Shown here one piece after another: positions 36,330 to 45,661 of a stretch of DNA of 64,000 nucleotides. The DNA is taken from positions 1,611,001-1,675,000 of the forward strand of contig NZ_BIFR01000001.1 in the NCBI RefSeq assembly GCF_003967535.1, in the 5' to 3' direction. A program made the translations under genes and the position numbers. This stretch comes from Tengunoibacter tsumagoiensis (lineage in GTDB: Bacteria > Chloroflexota > Ktedonobacteria > Ktedonobacterales > Ktedonobacteraceae). The notes below the pieces were generated by a model. That model did not search any database and was not told the DNA's origin. It was given only the letters and a program-made list of their open reading frames with translations. Numbering within the stretch: position 1 is the stretch's first letter; each line of letters starts with the position of its first letter.

Positions 36330-37460
36330 ATGAAGTTTCCGGCTCAACAAACCCCGCTTGCCCTCTCTTTTGATCCACTAGCTCGTGCCAGAGAGCATGT
36401 TATTCTCATTATTGATGCGGATGAGATCCGACAGCAGCGTCTGGCCAGCCTGGTGACATTGGCGGGTATGCGTGCATTTGTTGCTAATAATATCTATCAA
36501 GCTTTTGAGCGTTATCTACAAGAACACTTTCAGCCACATATAATTCTATTGGGGCAGCAGGAAGAGGCTGCTAATCCTCTATTTCCTCGTTTTTATCAGC
36601 GGCTTATCCAGGATCTGCGGCGCGAGACTCCTATTATGCCACTGGCTAATCTGCACCTTCCCGATGGGAATCTGCTCATGGCTGATGAGACGATGTCTTC
36701 TGTAACGCACCGTGTCTCTAAAGCGGCCAGTCGGTTTTTGCATGTGCTCTGGGAGTATCTGCCAGATGCGCAGTTCTCGCTTATTCCGCCAGAGCATGCT
36801 CTCGTACTAGATAAATTGCCCGAATGGGGTCTGGCTCCACGTATAGCTCGTAAGCGACGTTCAAGTTCACAGCATTTTCAGCAGCAGCTTAAGGCAGCGA
36901 GACGCACTCTGTCTGCTGAGCAGTGGGAGCTTCTGCTACCAGATGTAGGGCTGGCTCAATTTCGTACTGACGAGTCCTTGATCGCTGAAAAATTTACAAT
37001 TCCACCCGAGTATACAACCTGTCTCTGCCGTGCTGTGATGTTTGCTGATCCCATCCAACCAGTTGAGCAAATTAATAAATGGATAGAGAATATTGATGCA
37101 GAGATCTTGCAGCGAGCAACGCTCATTTTTCTGATGCAGCGGGTTCCAAAGATGATCGGGCAGGATCTTACGCTGCGAACGTTGTTAACAACATTGGCGA
37201 ATGAGATTAATGCGTTGCGCGATGAAAAAATGGTGGAGTGGAAGCGTCTGGAAGATGGATCGTTTGTCGTAGTTTTTTACAGCACACTCTTTTCTTATGG
37301 ACTCATGGGCGCTTCTGGACCCTCTTGCTTTGTCTGGCAAACCACATTTGAGAAGGTGTTGGAGCTTGGCAAAGTCAGGCAACATTGGCAGGTACAAGAG
37401 ATTGAATGCAGCGCTCAGACCCACACAGGCCATTGTGTCTTTCATCTAAAGCCAGCATAG
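36330..37460 (+). CDS. Receiver-like plus V4R-like protein (paralog 2)
   Basis: A 376-residue protein similar to the gene at 34.25 kb over its whole length. The N-terminus has REHVILIIDADEIRQQRLASLV, then AFERYLQEHFQPHIILLGQQEE, a KRRSSSQHFQQQLKAA segment and the C-terminal QEIECSAQTHTGHCVFHLKPA. One of the three C-terminal Cys (the second, CSC to CSA) is changed, so any metal or ligand site may differ between the pair. Conservation of promoter and protein with array B between them suggests gene duplication around the repeat. Function not known; a ligand sensor without its own DNA-binding domain is possible. Confidence 0.5.
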   Translation: MKFPAQQTPLALSFDPLARAREHVILIIDADEIRQQRLASLVTLAGMRAFVANNIYQAFERYLQEHFQPHIILLGQQEEAANPLFPRFYQRLIQDLRRETPIMPLANLHLPDGNLLMADETMSSVTHRVSKAASRFLHVLWEYLPDAQFSLIPPEHALVLDKLPEWGLAPRIARKRRSSSQHFQQQLKAARRTLSAEQWELLLPDVGLAQFRTDESLIAEKFTIPPEYTTCLCRAVMFADPIQPVEQINKWIENIDAEILQRATLIFLMQRVPKMIGQDLTLRTLLTTLANEINALRDEKMVEWKRLEDGSFVVVFYSTLFSYGLMGASGPSCFVWQTTFEKVLELGKVRQHWQVQEIECSAQTHTGHCVFHLKPA

Positions 37461-37779
37461 CGCAAAACCATTATCTCTTTAACCCTAAACCCTGCCCCTC
37501 CCCTCTCATGCAATAAATTGCACCCCCTAAGCGATTTATTGCATAAGAGGGGAGGGCCCATCATTCATGATGGCCGTGGCGACCCATTCGCCCTGTTGCT
37601 CTCCTCATGATGGTCTGCCCCGCCCTGTCGCCTCCTGACGATGGCCATCTCACCCACGCATTGTTCTGTTGATAGTCAACGGATGAAGCGCTTTTCCTCA
37701 GCCTTTTAGGGCATCTGGATGGAGAGAGACCATCTTCTCGTCAGACGGACAGGAATTGAACCTGACTATGCTTATCTAC
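37461..37779. other. Intergenic region with a long hairpin
   Basis: Between convergent genes. A 23-bp stem with one mismatch (37496-37518 with 37534-37556) is followed by a CATCATTCATGATGG palindrome at 37559-37573 and related CATGATGG copies. The hairpin probably ends transcription. No gene. Confidence 0.5.
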
Positions 37780-38388
37780 CTAAAACTCTTCGCGATGATG
37801 ATGCCGGGGCCGCTCTTCTCGCTCCCACTCACGTTCTTCGCGTAATTCGCGGCGGAGCTCCTGTTCCTGGCGGCGCTCGTTAGCTAATTCGCGGCGTAGT
37901 TCGTTGTCCTGTTGGTACCCCTGATTATAGCCAGCTTGATTGTAGATAGGCTGTTCCTGGGCATACTGGGACTGAGGATAGGATTGTCCATCGCCATGCT
38001 GGTAGTGGTGTGCCAGGACATGTTTCGCGACCAGGGCTGTTAAGGCGATCCCGCTACCCAACAGGATGGGATGACTGAAGAGACGTTGGAGTAGCTGTGG
38101 CTGCTCACGGCCCATGCGAGCAAAACTCTGACTCATTGATGATGGATCATTGGGGTCCATTGCATACTGAGGCGGCATCTGTTGCGCCAGAATAGCCCGA
38201 TGCTCATAGGGCATCTGCTCGAAGTGCTGTTGATACACTCTATGTTGGAGATCGACGGGTGCCCCTTGCATAAATTGTTGAAGGTGCCCCATTGCCTCAT
38301 TAGGATCGCATGCGCTATAGTCACCTGTATCGTAAGCCTGAGCATACTGCCGGTAGATGTGCTGTTTGAATTGATCAAATGGCCACAT
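37780..38388 (-). CDS. Hypothetical protein with a Glu/Arg-rich C-terminal helix
   Basis: A 202-residue protein. The N-terminal ~100 residues are soluble and helical (QFKQHIYRQYAQAYDTGDYSA, then HRVYQQHFEQMP). A possible membrane helix at ~112-128 (LLGSGIALTALVAKHVL) is followed by a Gln/Tyr-rich stretch and a coiled C-terminal tail of alternating Arg and Glu (~165-200). AAAGGAG precedes the ATG. No recognised family; the tail could bind nucleic acid or make contacts between subunits. Confidence 0.6.
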   Translation of the reverse strand: MWPFDQFKQHIYRQYAQAYDTGDYSACDPNEAMGHLQQFMQGAPVDLQHRVYQQHFEQMPYEHRAILAQQMPPQYAMDPNDPSSMSQSFARMGREQPQLLQRLFSHPILLGSGIALTALVAKHVLAHHYQHGDGQSYPQSQYAQEQPIYNQAGYNQGYQQDNELRRELANERRQEQELRRELREEREWEREERPRHHHREEF

Positions 38389-38509
38389 AGATGTCTGCTC
38401 CTTTTAAAACCCATGTATAACTTTGCGCTTTTATCTACATAACGAGATCTGAAAAGATCTTCTGCCTAAACAGTAACATATAACTTCTGAAGCTGTCAAA
38501 GAATTTTTA

Positions 38510-40270
38510 TCAATCTATTAACTCACCATGCCAGAGTGCTTGCATCTCGACTGAGGTCTGGAGGAGTGTGGCAAGTTTTCCACAGGCTTCAACTTTGCCA
38601 TCCTTCAGGACCAGAATCTGATCGGCCTGCTGGAGCACTGTGCGACGATGGGAGACAACGAGACACGTCTGTTGGCGCTGTGTAAAAAGCCTTTGCCAGA
38701 GAAGCTGTTCAGTCTTGACGTCGAGAGCGCTAGAGAGATCATCAAAGACCAGTAATTCGGCTGCTCGGACAAACATACGGGCAGCTGCACTGCGCTGTGT
38801 CTGTCCACCGGATAATTTGACGCCTCGGGTGCCAATCATCGTCTCAAGGCCATGCTCGAGCTGCTCCAGATCGTGCTCCATAACGGCTGTATGCAGGGCT
38901 TGCTGAAGCCTAATGGGCTCTTCTGGTTGATCCAGTAGAATATTTTCTTTTAATGAAGCACTAAACAGGCGCGGAATCTGGGCGGTATAAGCACTGTGCG
39001 GCGGAGTCAAAAATGTGGCTGGATCGTCAATGATCTGGCCATTCCAGAGGATCTCACCAGTATCTTTAGGGAGTAGGCCGAGCAATGCTTGTAGGAGCGT
39101 TGTCTTGCCTGAAGCGATACGCCCGGTAATGACCGTCAAGGACCCAACTGAGAGGGCAAAGCTAATGTTACTGATACCACGCCCGGTGTCCGGGTAATGA
39201 TAACTTACATTTCTGACCTCTAAGCGTTCTAATGGCTCTGTGGGGAGCTCTCTATTCTGACTGGCGAGTGAAAGAGCTCCTTTCAAATGGAGAGGGTGAG
39301 CCTCGTCCAAACGCTGCGCAGGGGCTCCTTGCAAGAGCTCTTCCATGCGCTGAAATGAAACACCCGTCTGAGCATAATGTGCAAGGAAGAGCCCAAAGAA
39401 TTGTGTGAAGTCGCTGACAAAGGCCAGATAGTAGATAAAGATAGCCAGATCTCCAATTCCTAACTGCATGTTGTGAAGAGCCTGAGCCGCCAGGATAAGA
39501 ATCAGCCCTGTTCCCAATCCTACGGTATTCCCAATTGTTGATTCGATACTGGTCTCCAGTACGCGATCTCGCAGCATTGTTTTGCGACGATCTTCGCTGA
39601 GAGACTGAAAATGTGCGAGGACTGAGGGCTCTGCCGCCGCAACTTTAATGGCCTGTACCGTTGAAAAGATCTCTCCAATGGCGCTGGCAACCTGACCAGT
39701 GGCTTGACGACTGGCCCTACGATACCTCTCCAGACGTGTATGCATAGCCTGTGCCAACGCAATCACTCCAACCAGCGGAACAAAGACCAGAAGCGTCACA
39801 AGCGCATTCAAGCGCAGCAACATAACAATCGCAATCCCTGCAAACAATGTTGTTCCAATACTATCAAGTGTCCAGCTAATTGCGTCTTCAGCCTGCCCTA
39901 CATCGTCGCGAAAGCGATTAAGAGCTTCGCCAGTGGAATGAGGGACTGCACGTGCTCCAGGCCGCTCAAGAATGCGAGCGAGGAGATTTCTGCGTAGTAA
40001 TGCACTCATCGAGAAGCGATGGGTTGTATCAACAAGACCACCAAAAAAGATGAGGCAGATACGAGCGAGAGCTGTTGTGATGAGTAGTGCAATCAATGTC
40101 CAGAGCGTAGGGTCAAGATGTTGTGTTTTCTGTAACGTATTAAAAAACTGCTGAGCAATCAGACCGGGGACAATCGGCGCGAGATGGATGAGAATCCAGA
40201 GCACTGCATTGACGATATAGAGCCTGGGACGATAGCGTATCAAGCGCCACATATGTTGATAGGTTTTCAT
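38510..40270 (-). CDS. ABC exporter subunit (permease-ATPase), degenerate ATP site
   Basis: A half-transporter: six helices in the N-terminal ~320 residues, then a nucleotide-binding domain. Walker A GRIASGKTTL, signature LSGGQTQRSAAAR, Walker B LLVFDDLSSALD and switch His in VVSHRR. The residue after the Walker B Asp is Asp, not the catalytic Glu, so this subunit likely forms the non-hydrolysing site of a heterodimer with the upstream gene. The ATGA overlap (4 bases) with that gene shows translational coupling. Substrate unknown: drug, lipid or peptide are usual for the type. Confidence 0.88.
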   Translation of the reverse strand: MKTYQHMWRLIRYRPRLYIVNAVLWILIHLAPIVPGLIAQQFFNTLQKTQHLDPTLWTLIALLITTALARICLIFFGGLVDTTHRFSMSALLRRNLLARILERPGARAVPHSTGEALNRFRDDVGQAEDAISWTLDSIGTTLFAGIAIVMLLRLNALVTLLVFVPLVGVIALAQAMHTRLERYRRASRQATGQVASAIGEIFSTVQAIKVAAAEPSVLAHFQSLSEDRRKTMLRDRVLETSIESTIGNTVGLGTGLILILAAQALHNMQLGIGDLAIFIYYLAFVSDFTQFFGLFLAHYAQTGVSFQRMEELLQGAPAQRLDEAHPLHLKGALSLASQNRELPTEPLERLEVRNVSYHYPDTGRGISNISFALSVGSLTVITGRIASGKTTLLQALLGLLPKDTGEILWNGQIIDDPATFLTPPHSAYTAQIPRLFSASLKENILLDQPEEPIRLQQALHTAVMEHDLEQLEHGLETMIGTRGVKLSGGQTQRSAAARMFVRAAELLVFDDLSSALDVKTEQLLWQRLFTQRQQTCLVVSHRRTVLQQADQILVLKDGKVEACGKLATLLQTSVEMQALWHGELID

Positions 40271-42021
40271 GCCATGACCTCCTCTCCACCAGTCTGAAGG
40301 ATCAATGAGAAATGTGAAGTGGGATCTGCAACCAGTTCCGCCCGTTCACCTTGTTCAAGAATATGCCCATCTGAGAGATACAGGATGCGATCAACTCGTT
40401 GAAGCGTCGCCAGATGATGGGCAATAATAATGCCAGTACGCCCTTGAAACAGTTTGCTAACTGCCCGTTCAATCAATTGTTCAGTTGCAGGGTCGAGGCG
40501 CGAGGAGGCCTCATCTAGAATCACCAGTCCGGGGTTATGTAGAAAGACGCGGGTAAAGGCCAGGAGTTGCGCCTCGCCAGCGGAGAGCCCCTCGCCATCC
40601 GAGCCTAGCAGCGTATCAAGCCCTTCAGGAAGCGCGTTGAGCCAGGGCTTTAGCCCGATCTCTTCCAGGACCGAGAGGATATGTTCGTCGCTTATCGTGT
40701 GATCAAAGAATGTGAGATTGGCTCGTACCGTAGCATGGAAAAGCTGCACATCCTGTGTCACCATCCCGATATGCTGGCGTAGCTCGCGTTGACTGACAGA
40801 CTGAATGGGCACTCCTGCCAGTCTGATGCTGCCGCTCTGAATATCATAGAGCCGTAAGAGCAAGCGAGCGAGTGTTGTCTTGCCACTACCAGTCCGTCCC
40901 AGTATGCCCATGACCTGCCCGGCGGGAAGCGAGAAGGTCATCTGCTGAAGAATGGGTGTCTCTGGTTGATAGCCAAACTCCACCTCTTCAAAAGAGACGG
41001 AGAGTGCACCAGCGGGGAGCGAGGCTATATTCTGCTCTATAATCGTAGGCTGGGCTTGAAAGAGCTGCTTTACGCGCTCAACCGCAGCAGCCGCCTGCTG
41101 TAATTGTTGCAGTTGAGTCCGAATCTGTTCAAAGGGATCATTTAGAAGATTGACATAATAAAAGGTAATATAGACCGTACCCAGCGAAATAATCCTGGCA
41201 TTCCAGAGATAGACCCCAATGAGGAGTGCCAGAGCATTGCCAAGCCCAAAGAGGAATAACGTCACCATCCACATGCTATAGCCTGCCAGACTGGACTTGC
41301 GTCTACTCTCAAAGAGAGGCCGAAGCAGTTGATAAAAGCGCTGCATCACATAGCCAGTTGCACCATTGGCGCGCAGATCCTCTGTTCCCGCCAGGTGCTC
41401 CCCAAGAAAGCCCATAAAATTGGCACTGGCTTGCATATAGTGCACCCAATATCTGGTCGCAACGTTACGTATGCTGATCAGAACGGCGAATGAGACCAGT
41501 GTAAACAGGCTCATAGTAAGTCCGATGCGCCAATCCTCTAAAAAGAAGAGGACAAGAATACCTGACACGAGCAGCGTATTCCCCAGTAGCTGGATGACAG
41601 CCTGTGAGAAAAAATTGGCCAGCGTATTCACATCCCCATCGACGCGTTCCAGCATTTCTCCGGAGGTTTTCTCCTTATGGAAGGCCAGGTCGAGCCGAAG
41701 GCAGTGTGCAATGAGATCGCTTCGCAACTGGTTCGTTGCCGTCCAGGCAACATTCTCGCTGACATAGGTTGAGGCAATCGAGACCAGTTGTTGGATCAGG
41801 GCCAGACCAACGAAGAGCGAACCAGCTCTGATCAGATTCTGAACAGAGATCCCGCCAAGAGCGCTATCGATAAAATAGCGCAGGATCTGTGGATTGATAA
41901 GTTGAATGCCAATGCCAGCGAAGATAAGGAAGATCAGACCAGGAACGCGCCACCATTGAGGGCGCAGATAGACGAACAGTAGATCTCGTCCATTGAGGTT
42001 TGAGCTCTTCACGAATTTCAT
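40267..42021 (-). CDS. ABC exporter subunit (permease-ATPase), catalytic partner
   Basis: First gene of the pair. Six helices, then an NBD with Walker A GRTGSGKTTLAR, signature LSAGEAQLLAF (altered from LSGGQ), Walker B LVILDEASSRLD with the catalytic Glu, and switch His in IIAHHL. The altered signature lies opposite the other subunit's ATP site, so one consensus and one degenerate site are expected. Start uncertain: ATG 42021 touches the AGAAAGG site, and GTG 42015 is better spaced from it. The longer frame to 42114 has no ribosome site. Confidence 0.87.
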   Translation of the reverse strand: MKFVKSSNLNGRDLLFVYLRPQWWRVPGLIFLIFAGIGIQLINPQILRYFIDSALGGISVQNLIRAGSLFVGLALIQQLVSIASTYVSENVAWTATNQLRSDLIAHCLRLDLAFHKEKTSGEMLERVDGDVNTLANFFSQAVIQLLGNTLLVSGILVLFFLEDWRIGLTMSLFTLVSFAVLISIRNVATRYWVHYMQASANFMGFLGEHLAGTEDLRANGATGYVMQRFYQLLRPLFESRRKSSLAGYSMWMVTLFLFGLGNALALLIGVYLWNARIISLGTVYITFYYVNLLNDPFEQIRTQLQQLQQAAAAVERVKQLFQAQPTIIEQNIASLPAGALSVSFEEVEFGYQPETPILQQMTFSLPAGQVMGILGRTGSGKTTLARLLLRLYDIQSGSIRLAGVPIQSVSQRELRQHIGMVTQDVQLFHATVRANLTFFDHTISDEHILSVLEEIGLKPWLNALPEGLDTLLGSDGEGLSAGEAQLLAFTRVFLHNPGLVILDEASSRLDPATEQLIERAVSKLFQGRTGIIIAHHLATLQRVDRILYLSDGHILEQGERAELVADPTSHFSLILQTGGEEVMA

Positions 42022-42739
42022 CCTTTCTCTGATGTGAAAATGTGTATCACCATAAAAGAAGAGAAACAGGCAGAGTAAGGCCTGTGGTACCTGAGAAGCT
42101 GGAGATAAAGACATGAAGAGACCACAGGCAGAAGCGTGCCAGTGGTAATGTGAGCAGGATAAGAGGGATGCTATGTATGGCCAGGCTTGCGGGTAGAAGG
42201 CGATACAATATAGTCCAACGATCTCTCATTGAGATCGTGGCTCTTAACGAGGCAACACTAAGACGGGCGAGCTCTTAGAGGGCGGGTGTGCCGCAATTAT
42301 GCTTGTTTTGAGACATATGTACTATTCCTCTGGTAGTATTTTTCTACCATGAAAAGTTTAACATAAGAAAACAGTGAAAGCAAGGTTATGAAGCTCTCTT
42401 TGACGCTTCTCAAGCCTTCTTTCGTCGTGACACAAATGGACCACAACACTATCCAGAGAGCGGGACCATATGCTAAGCTCTTAGAGAGAAAAATATCGAT
42501 GCGTTGTATTCTGCTGGCCGTATGTGCATGGTGCAACGGAAATAGCGGCGAAAGCGTGATAAAATCAGGGCAAGCTCTAACATACACACGCGCCAATGCT
42601 TGTTTGTGTCTACCCAATGTGGAGAGCATCCAATCGTCATAGTTTGATAGTAAGAGCATAAGTAAGAGATAGTGGAGAGCATCCAATCGTCATAGTTCGA
42701 TAGTAAGAGCATAAGTAAGAGATAGTAGAGGGAGAGTCC
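42022..42739. other. Divergent intergenic region before mscL
   Basis: About 700 bases. Apart from the 53-base tandem repeat at its right end I see no supported gene. Short frames on both strands here lack ribosome sites and any recognisable sequence. Confidence 0.4.
42620..42725. repeat. mscL: 53-base tandem duplication upstream of mscL
   Basis: Two adjacent copies (42620-42672 and 42673-42725) differ by one base (TTTGATAG versus TTCGATAG). They end 14 bases before the mscL start codon, so each copy could carry promoter or leader sequence. Confidence 0.9.
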
Positions 42740-43279
42740 ATGGACGGCGAGAAAAATCCGAATTTTTTTGATCGCGATAAATTACTAGGTTCGGTAAAAG
42801 AGTATGGTGGTCGCGGATTACATGCAGGTTTTGACACTCTGGGTGACTTTAAAAAATTCCTGCTTCGTGGAAACGTCGTTGATCTTGCAGTTGGCGTCGT
42901 GATTGGTGCAGCATTTAATGGTTTAGTGCAAGCAGCTGTCACAGATTTGCTGCAACCATTAATTGGGTCTGCTACCCACATTGGTAACCTTGATACATTT
43001 CATCGTGGCTCTTTTATGATAGGGCATTTCCTGGGTGTATGTATTAGTTTTCTCTTAACCGCAGCAGTGGTGTACTTTTTAGTAATTAAACCAATCAACA
43101 CACTTCAGGATCGCTATAATCGCTTGCGTCCGAAAAAGCCCGAGGCACCTACGACACGCGAATGTCCTTTCTGCTTGAGTACTGTCCCGTTAAAGGCTAC
43201 CCGCTGTGCGTATTGTACGGCGCAACTGCCACCAGTGGAAGTTCCTTCAAGCCAGGCTGTGCGCGGTCAGCGTGCATAG
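42740..43279 (+). CDS. mscL: Large-conductance mechanosensitive channel with C-terminal zinc ribbon
   Basis: A pressure-release channel of the inner membrane. The N-terminal amphipathic helix and first transmembrane helix carry FKKFLLRGNVVDLAVGVVIGAAF, the MscL hallmark. TM2 is VCISFLLTAAVVYFLVIKPINTL. The usual helical-bundle tail is extended by a zinc ribbon (CPFC and CAYC, about residues 143-163), giving 179 residues instead of ~135-150. The N-terminus is also ~35 residues longer than E. coli MscL. The role of the ribbon is unknown. Confidence 0.9.
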   Translation: MDGEKNPNFFDRDKLLGSVKEYGGRGLHAGFDTLGDFKKFLLRGNVVDLAVGVVIGAAFNGLVQAAVTDLLQPLIGSATHIGNLDTFHRGSFMIGHFLGVCISFLLTAAVVYFLVIKPINTLQDRYNRLRPKKPEAPTTRECPFCLSTVPLKATRCAYCTAQLPPVEVPSSQAVRGQRA

Positions 43280-43385
43280 TCCGGATAGAGTCCGAATAAG
43301 ATAGCCATTCAGAATCTGATTTTGTGGCATGTATTGATAAACAGAGCCAGCGCATCTGAGACAAATGAGAGCCCGGAAGAAGATC

Positions 43386-43407
43386 GAGGTGGGGTTTTCC
43401 CCACCTC
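43386..43407. terminator. Short GC-rich hairpin after mscL
   Basis: A perfect 9-bp stem (43386-43394 with 43399-43407) with a TTTT loop lies 107 bases after the mscL stop. No T tract follows, so termination is only probable. Confidence 0.45.
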
Positions 43408-43607
43408 AAACCATGTTGCAGGGCTTACAAAGAGTGTATGCCGTTCCTTGCGAGTGCTGGTTGGACTAGAGTATACTGCAAAAGGTGTGAAGATTCTTCT
43501 TCGCGCGATAAATAAAAGTGCTTATTTTTTTTGACCTGATAGTGAGTGCAAAGGCAAGGCACCTGTTTGACCTGGTGGTCAGTTTTATACAGAGGAGAAG
43601 AGTGTTT

Positions 43608-44141
43608 ATGACGTCAACATCTGAGCCGATTCGCCTGGAAGATCACATTCGCGATATTCCTGATTTTCCGCAAAAAGGTGTCCTTTTTAAGGATATTACC
43701 CCTTTATTGCAGGATGCTAAGGCATTTCATGCGGCCCTGGATCGCATTGCTGCCCATTATGCGGGGGCGGGCATTGAGGCCGTCGTTGGCGTTGAGTCCC
43801 GAGGTTTTATTATTGGGGCTCCTCTTGCCTATCTGCTCAATTGTGGCTTTGTGCCTGTGCGCAAATTTGGAAAGCTGCCCGCTGAGACCTCGAGCGTTGA
43901 ATATGCGTTAGAGTATGGCACCAACGTGGTTGAGGTCCATACAGATGCCATCAAGCCGGGCCAGCGCGTCCTGGTTGTAGATGATCTGCTGGCGACTGGC
44001 GGAACCGTATTGGCTGCTATCGAACTAGTGGAGCGGCTGGGTGGTCATATTGCGGGCATCTCTTTCCTGGTTGAACTGGGCTTTCTGAAAGGTCGGGAGC
44101 GCCTGGAAGGTCGTGATGTCTTTGCTCTCATCAAATATTAA
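43608..44141 (+). CDS. apt: Adenine phosphoribosyltransferase
   Basis: A purine salvage enzyme: adenine + PRPP to AMP + PPi. The N-terminal RDIPDFPQKGVLFKDITPLL is diagnostic for Apt. ESRGFIIGAPLAY and the PRPP loop VLVVDDLLATGGT follow. 177 residues is normal. ATG 43608 has AGAGGAGAAG upstream; the 30-codon extension to 43518 has no support. Followed by a GAGAGGGC/GCCCTCTC hairpin (44149-44156 with 44180-44187). Confidence 0.95.
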   Translation: MTSTSEPIRLEDHIRDIPDFPQKGVLFKDITPLLQDAKAFHAALDRIAAHYAGAGIEAVVGVESRGFIIGAPLAYLLNCGFVPVRKFGKLPAETSSVEYALEYGTNVVEVHTDAIKPGQRVLVVDDLLATGGTVLAAIELVERLGGHIAGISFLVELGFLKGRERLEGRDVFALIKY

Positions 44142-44258
44142 GAGAGCAGAGAGGGCGGCGTCTATTTACAATGGATGCGGCCCTCTCGTACCCTGTAATC
44201 GCCATCATATCTGCTCTCAAGCTCAGGCATCTTATAAGCGTGAGGTATAGAGAAAGAT

Positions 44259-44840
44259 CTAGTCGATCCAGCCCAGCCAGCGTGTCTTGTTGGTGGCGGG
44301 GACTGGTTGTCGCTCGGTTCTGGGGATGGCAGGATAGCCCAGGTAGAGGAAGGCCACCAGATGATCTCGCCCCGAGAAGCCGAGCCATTCTTTAACGGTC
44401 GAACTATAGGCTGCTTCCCCCGTACGCCAGACAGCAGCCAGCCCCAACTCTTCAGCTGTCAGGAGCATATTCTGTACCGCAGCTGCGACCGACGCGAAAT
44501 CCTCAATCTCCGTTATGCGGGAATCCTGTTCCGCATGAACTGAAGCAACAACAATCACCACCGGTGAGCGCAGCAACTTCTGACGCTCTTTATCCAGTAG
44601 GGCATCTCTTTTCTCAAATTGCTGCTGACTCAATTGCTTATCAAGGATACTGGCCATTACTGTGCCCAGTTCCTCGCGTGCATGGCCAGCCAGCACTACA
44701 AAGCGCCATGGCTCCGTCTTATGATGATTGGGGGCATGGGTGGCCGCCTCCAGAATCTGCTCAATCTGGGCTCGTGTGGGGCTCTGCTCAGTCATCTTCC
44801 CAATACTGCGGCGCTGGCGGATCGTCTCAAATATCGTCAT
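44259..44840 (-). CDS. Nitroreductase family protein
   Basis: An FMN-dependent NAD(P)H oxidoreductase (193 residues). FMN-contact motifs are the N-terminal IRQRRSIGKM, APNHHKTEPWRFVVL and the C-terminal LGYPAIP with a basic tail. The physiological substrate (quinone, nitro compound or flavin) cannot be read from sequence. Convergent with apt. Confidence 0.88.
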   Translation of the reverse strand: MTIFETIRQRRSIGKMTEQSPTRAQIEQILEAATHAPNHHKTEPWRFVVLAGHAREELGTVMASILDKQLSQQQFEKRDALLDKERQKLLRSPVVIVVASVHAEQDSRITEIEDFASVAAAVQNMLLTAEELGLAAVWRTGEAAYSSTVKEWLGFSGRDHLVAFLYLGYPAIPRTERQPVPATNKTRWLGWID

Positions 44841-45063
44841 GCGTTTCTCTCTTCTTCTCTATCCAGAACTTCCCTCGCCCTTTTCTTAGCGGCGAGAGCG
44901 TCTACTCTGCTGGATAGTGTGAACCATTTTCAGACATCAGTATAAGCGATATATCGATACTCAGCAAGAAGAGATTGACCAGCATTGTTGTCGTGTTTGC
45001 AGTCTCACAACTTGCTTGCTTATACTATAGGTCGAGAAATGTCCGTCAGTAAGGAGTGGTGTG

Positions 45064-45630
45064 ATGCGTTGTTTCTGCATGAAAACCAGCTTGCTTGCCG
45101 CATGTATGTTGCTACTTGCCATCCAGATCATTGCCTATAGCCTTCCAGTTGCCTCAATGAGTGTAAAAGCAGCCGAGATTCAGCCGCAGTCCGGGCCGGA
45201 GGGACAGGGGGAGGGACAGAAGATTGTAGTCAGCCTATCGAAGCAGTGGTTATATGCGTATCAAGGAGAGAAAGAGGTTTTTACTACGGCGGTCATGACG
45301 GGGCGGCCCGAGCTGCCGACTCCACTGGGGCTGTATCATATTCTCTTGAAGCAGCATCCGACCACCTTTACATCTCCCTGGCCCGAGGGTTCACCCAATT
45401 GGTACCCACCCACCTATATCAACTATGCCATGGAATTTCGTCCAGGCGGCTTCTTCCTGCATGATACCACCTGGCATAGCATCTATGGACCTGGCACGAA
45501 TACCTGGCATACTGATCCCGAATTTGGGCTCCAGACGGGTTCTCATGGCTGTATAGGCATGCCTCTAGATGCCGCTGCCAGGCTCTACCAATGGGCTCCT
45601 CTGGGGACACCCGTAGTGGTAGAGCCCTGA
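45064..45630 (+). CDS. L,D-transpeptidase (YkuD domain)
   Basis: A secreted peptidoglycan cross-linking or tailoring enzyme. A signal peptide covers residues ~1-36. The YkuD domain starts at KIVVSLSKQWLYAYQGEKEV and carries the catalytic HDTTWHSIYGPG and SHGCIGMPLDAAARL, with Cys in the SHGC motif. 188 residues, a bare catalytic domain with no LysM. ATG 45064 has AAGGAG 7 bases upstream; the GTG just before it is not needed. Confidence 0.9.
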   Translation: MRCFCMKTSLLAACMLLLAIQIIAYSLPVASMSVKAAEIQPQSGPEGQGEGQKIVVSLSKQWLYAYQGEKEVFTTAVMTGRPELPTPLGLYHILLKQHPTTFTSPWPEGSPNWYPPTYINYAMEFRPGGFFLHDTTWHSIYGPGTNTWHTDPEFGLQTGSHGCIGMPLDAAARLYQWAPLGTPVVVEP

Positions 45631-45661
45631 AGTTAGACAATCGTTAGAGGCTTATAGGAGC

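Noticed and set aside
37743..37775. Minus-strand GGTTCAATTCC match to the tRNA T-arm B-box
   Set aside because: No matching acceptor 5' strand, D-arm or anticodon arm and no CCA; one such 11-base match is expected by chance at this length.
42297..42712. Short frames on both strands before mscL
   Set aside because: No ribosome site, no recognisable sequence, and part of them runs through the 53-base duplication.
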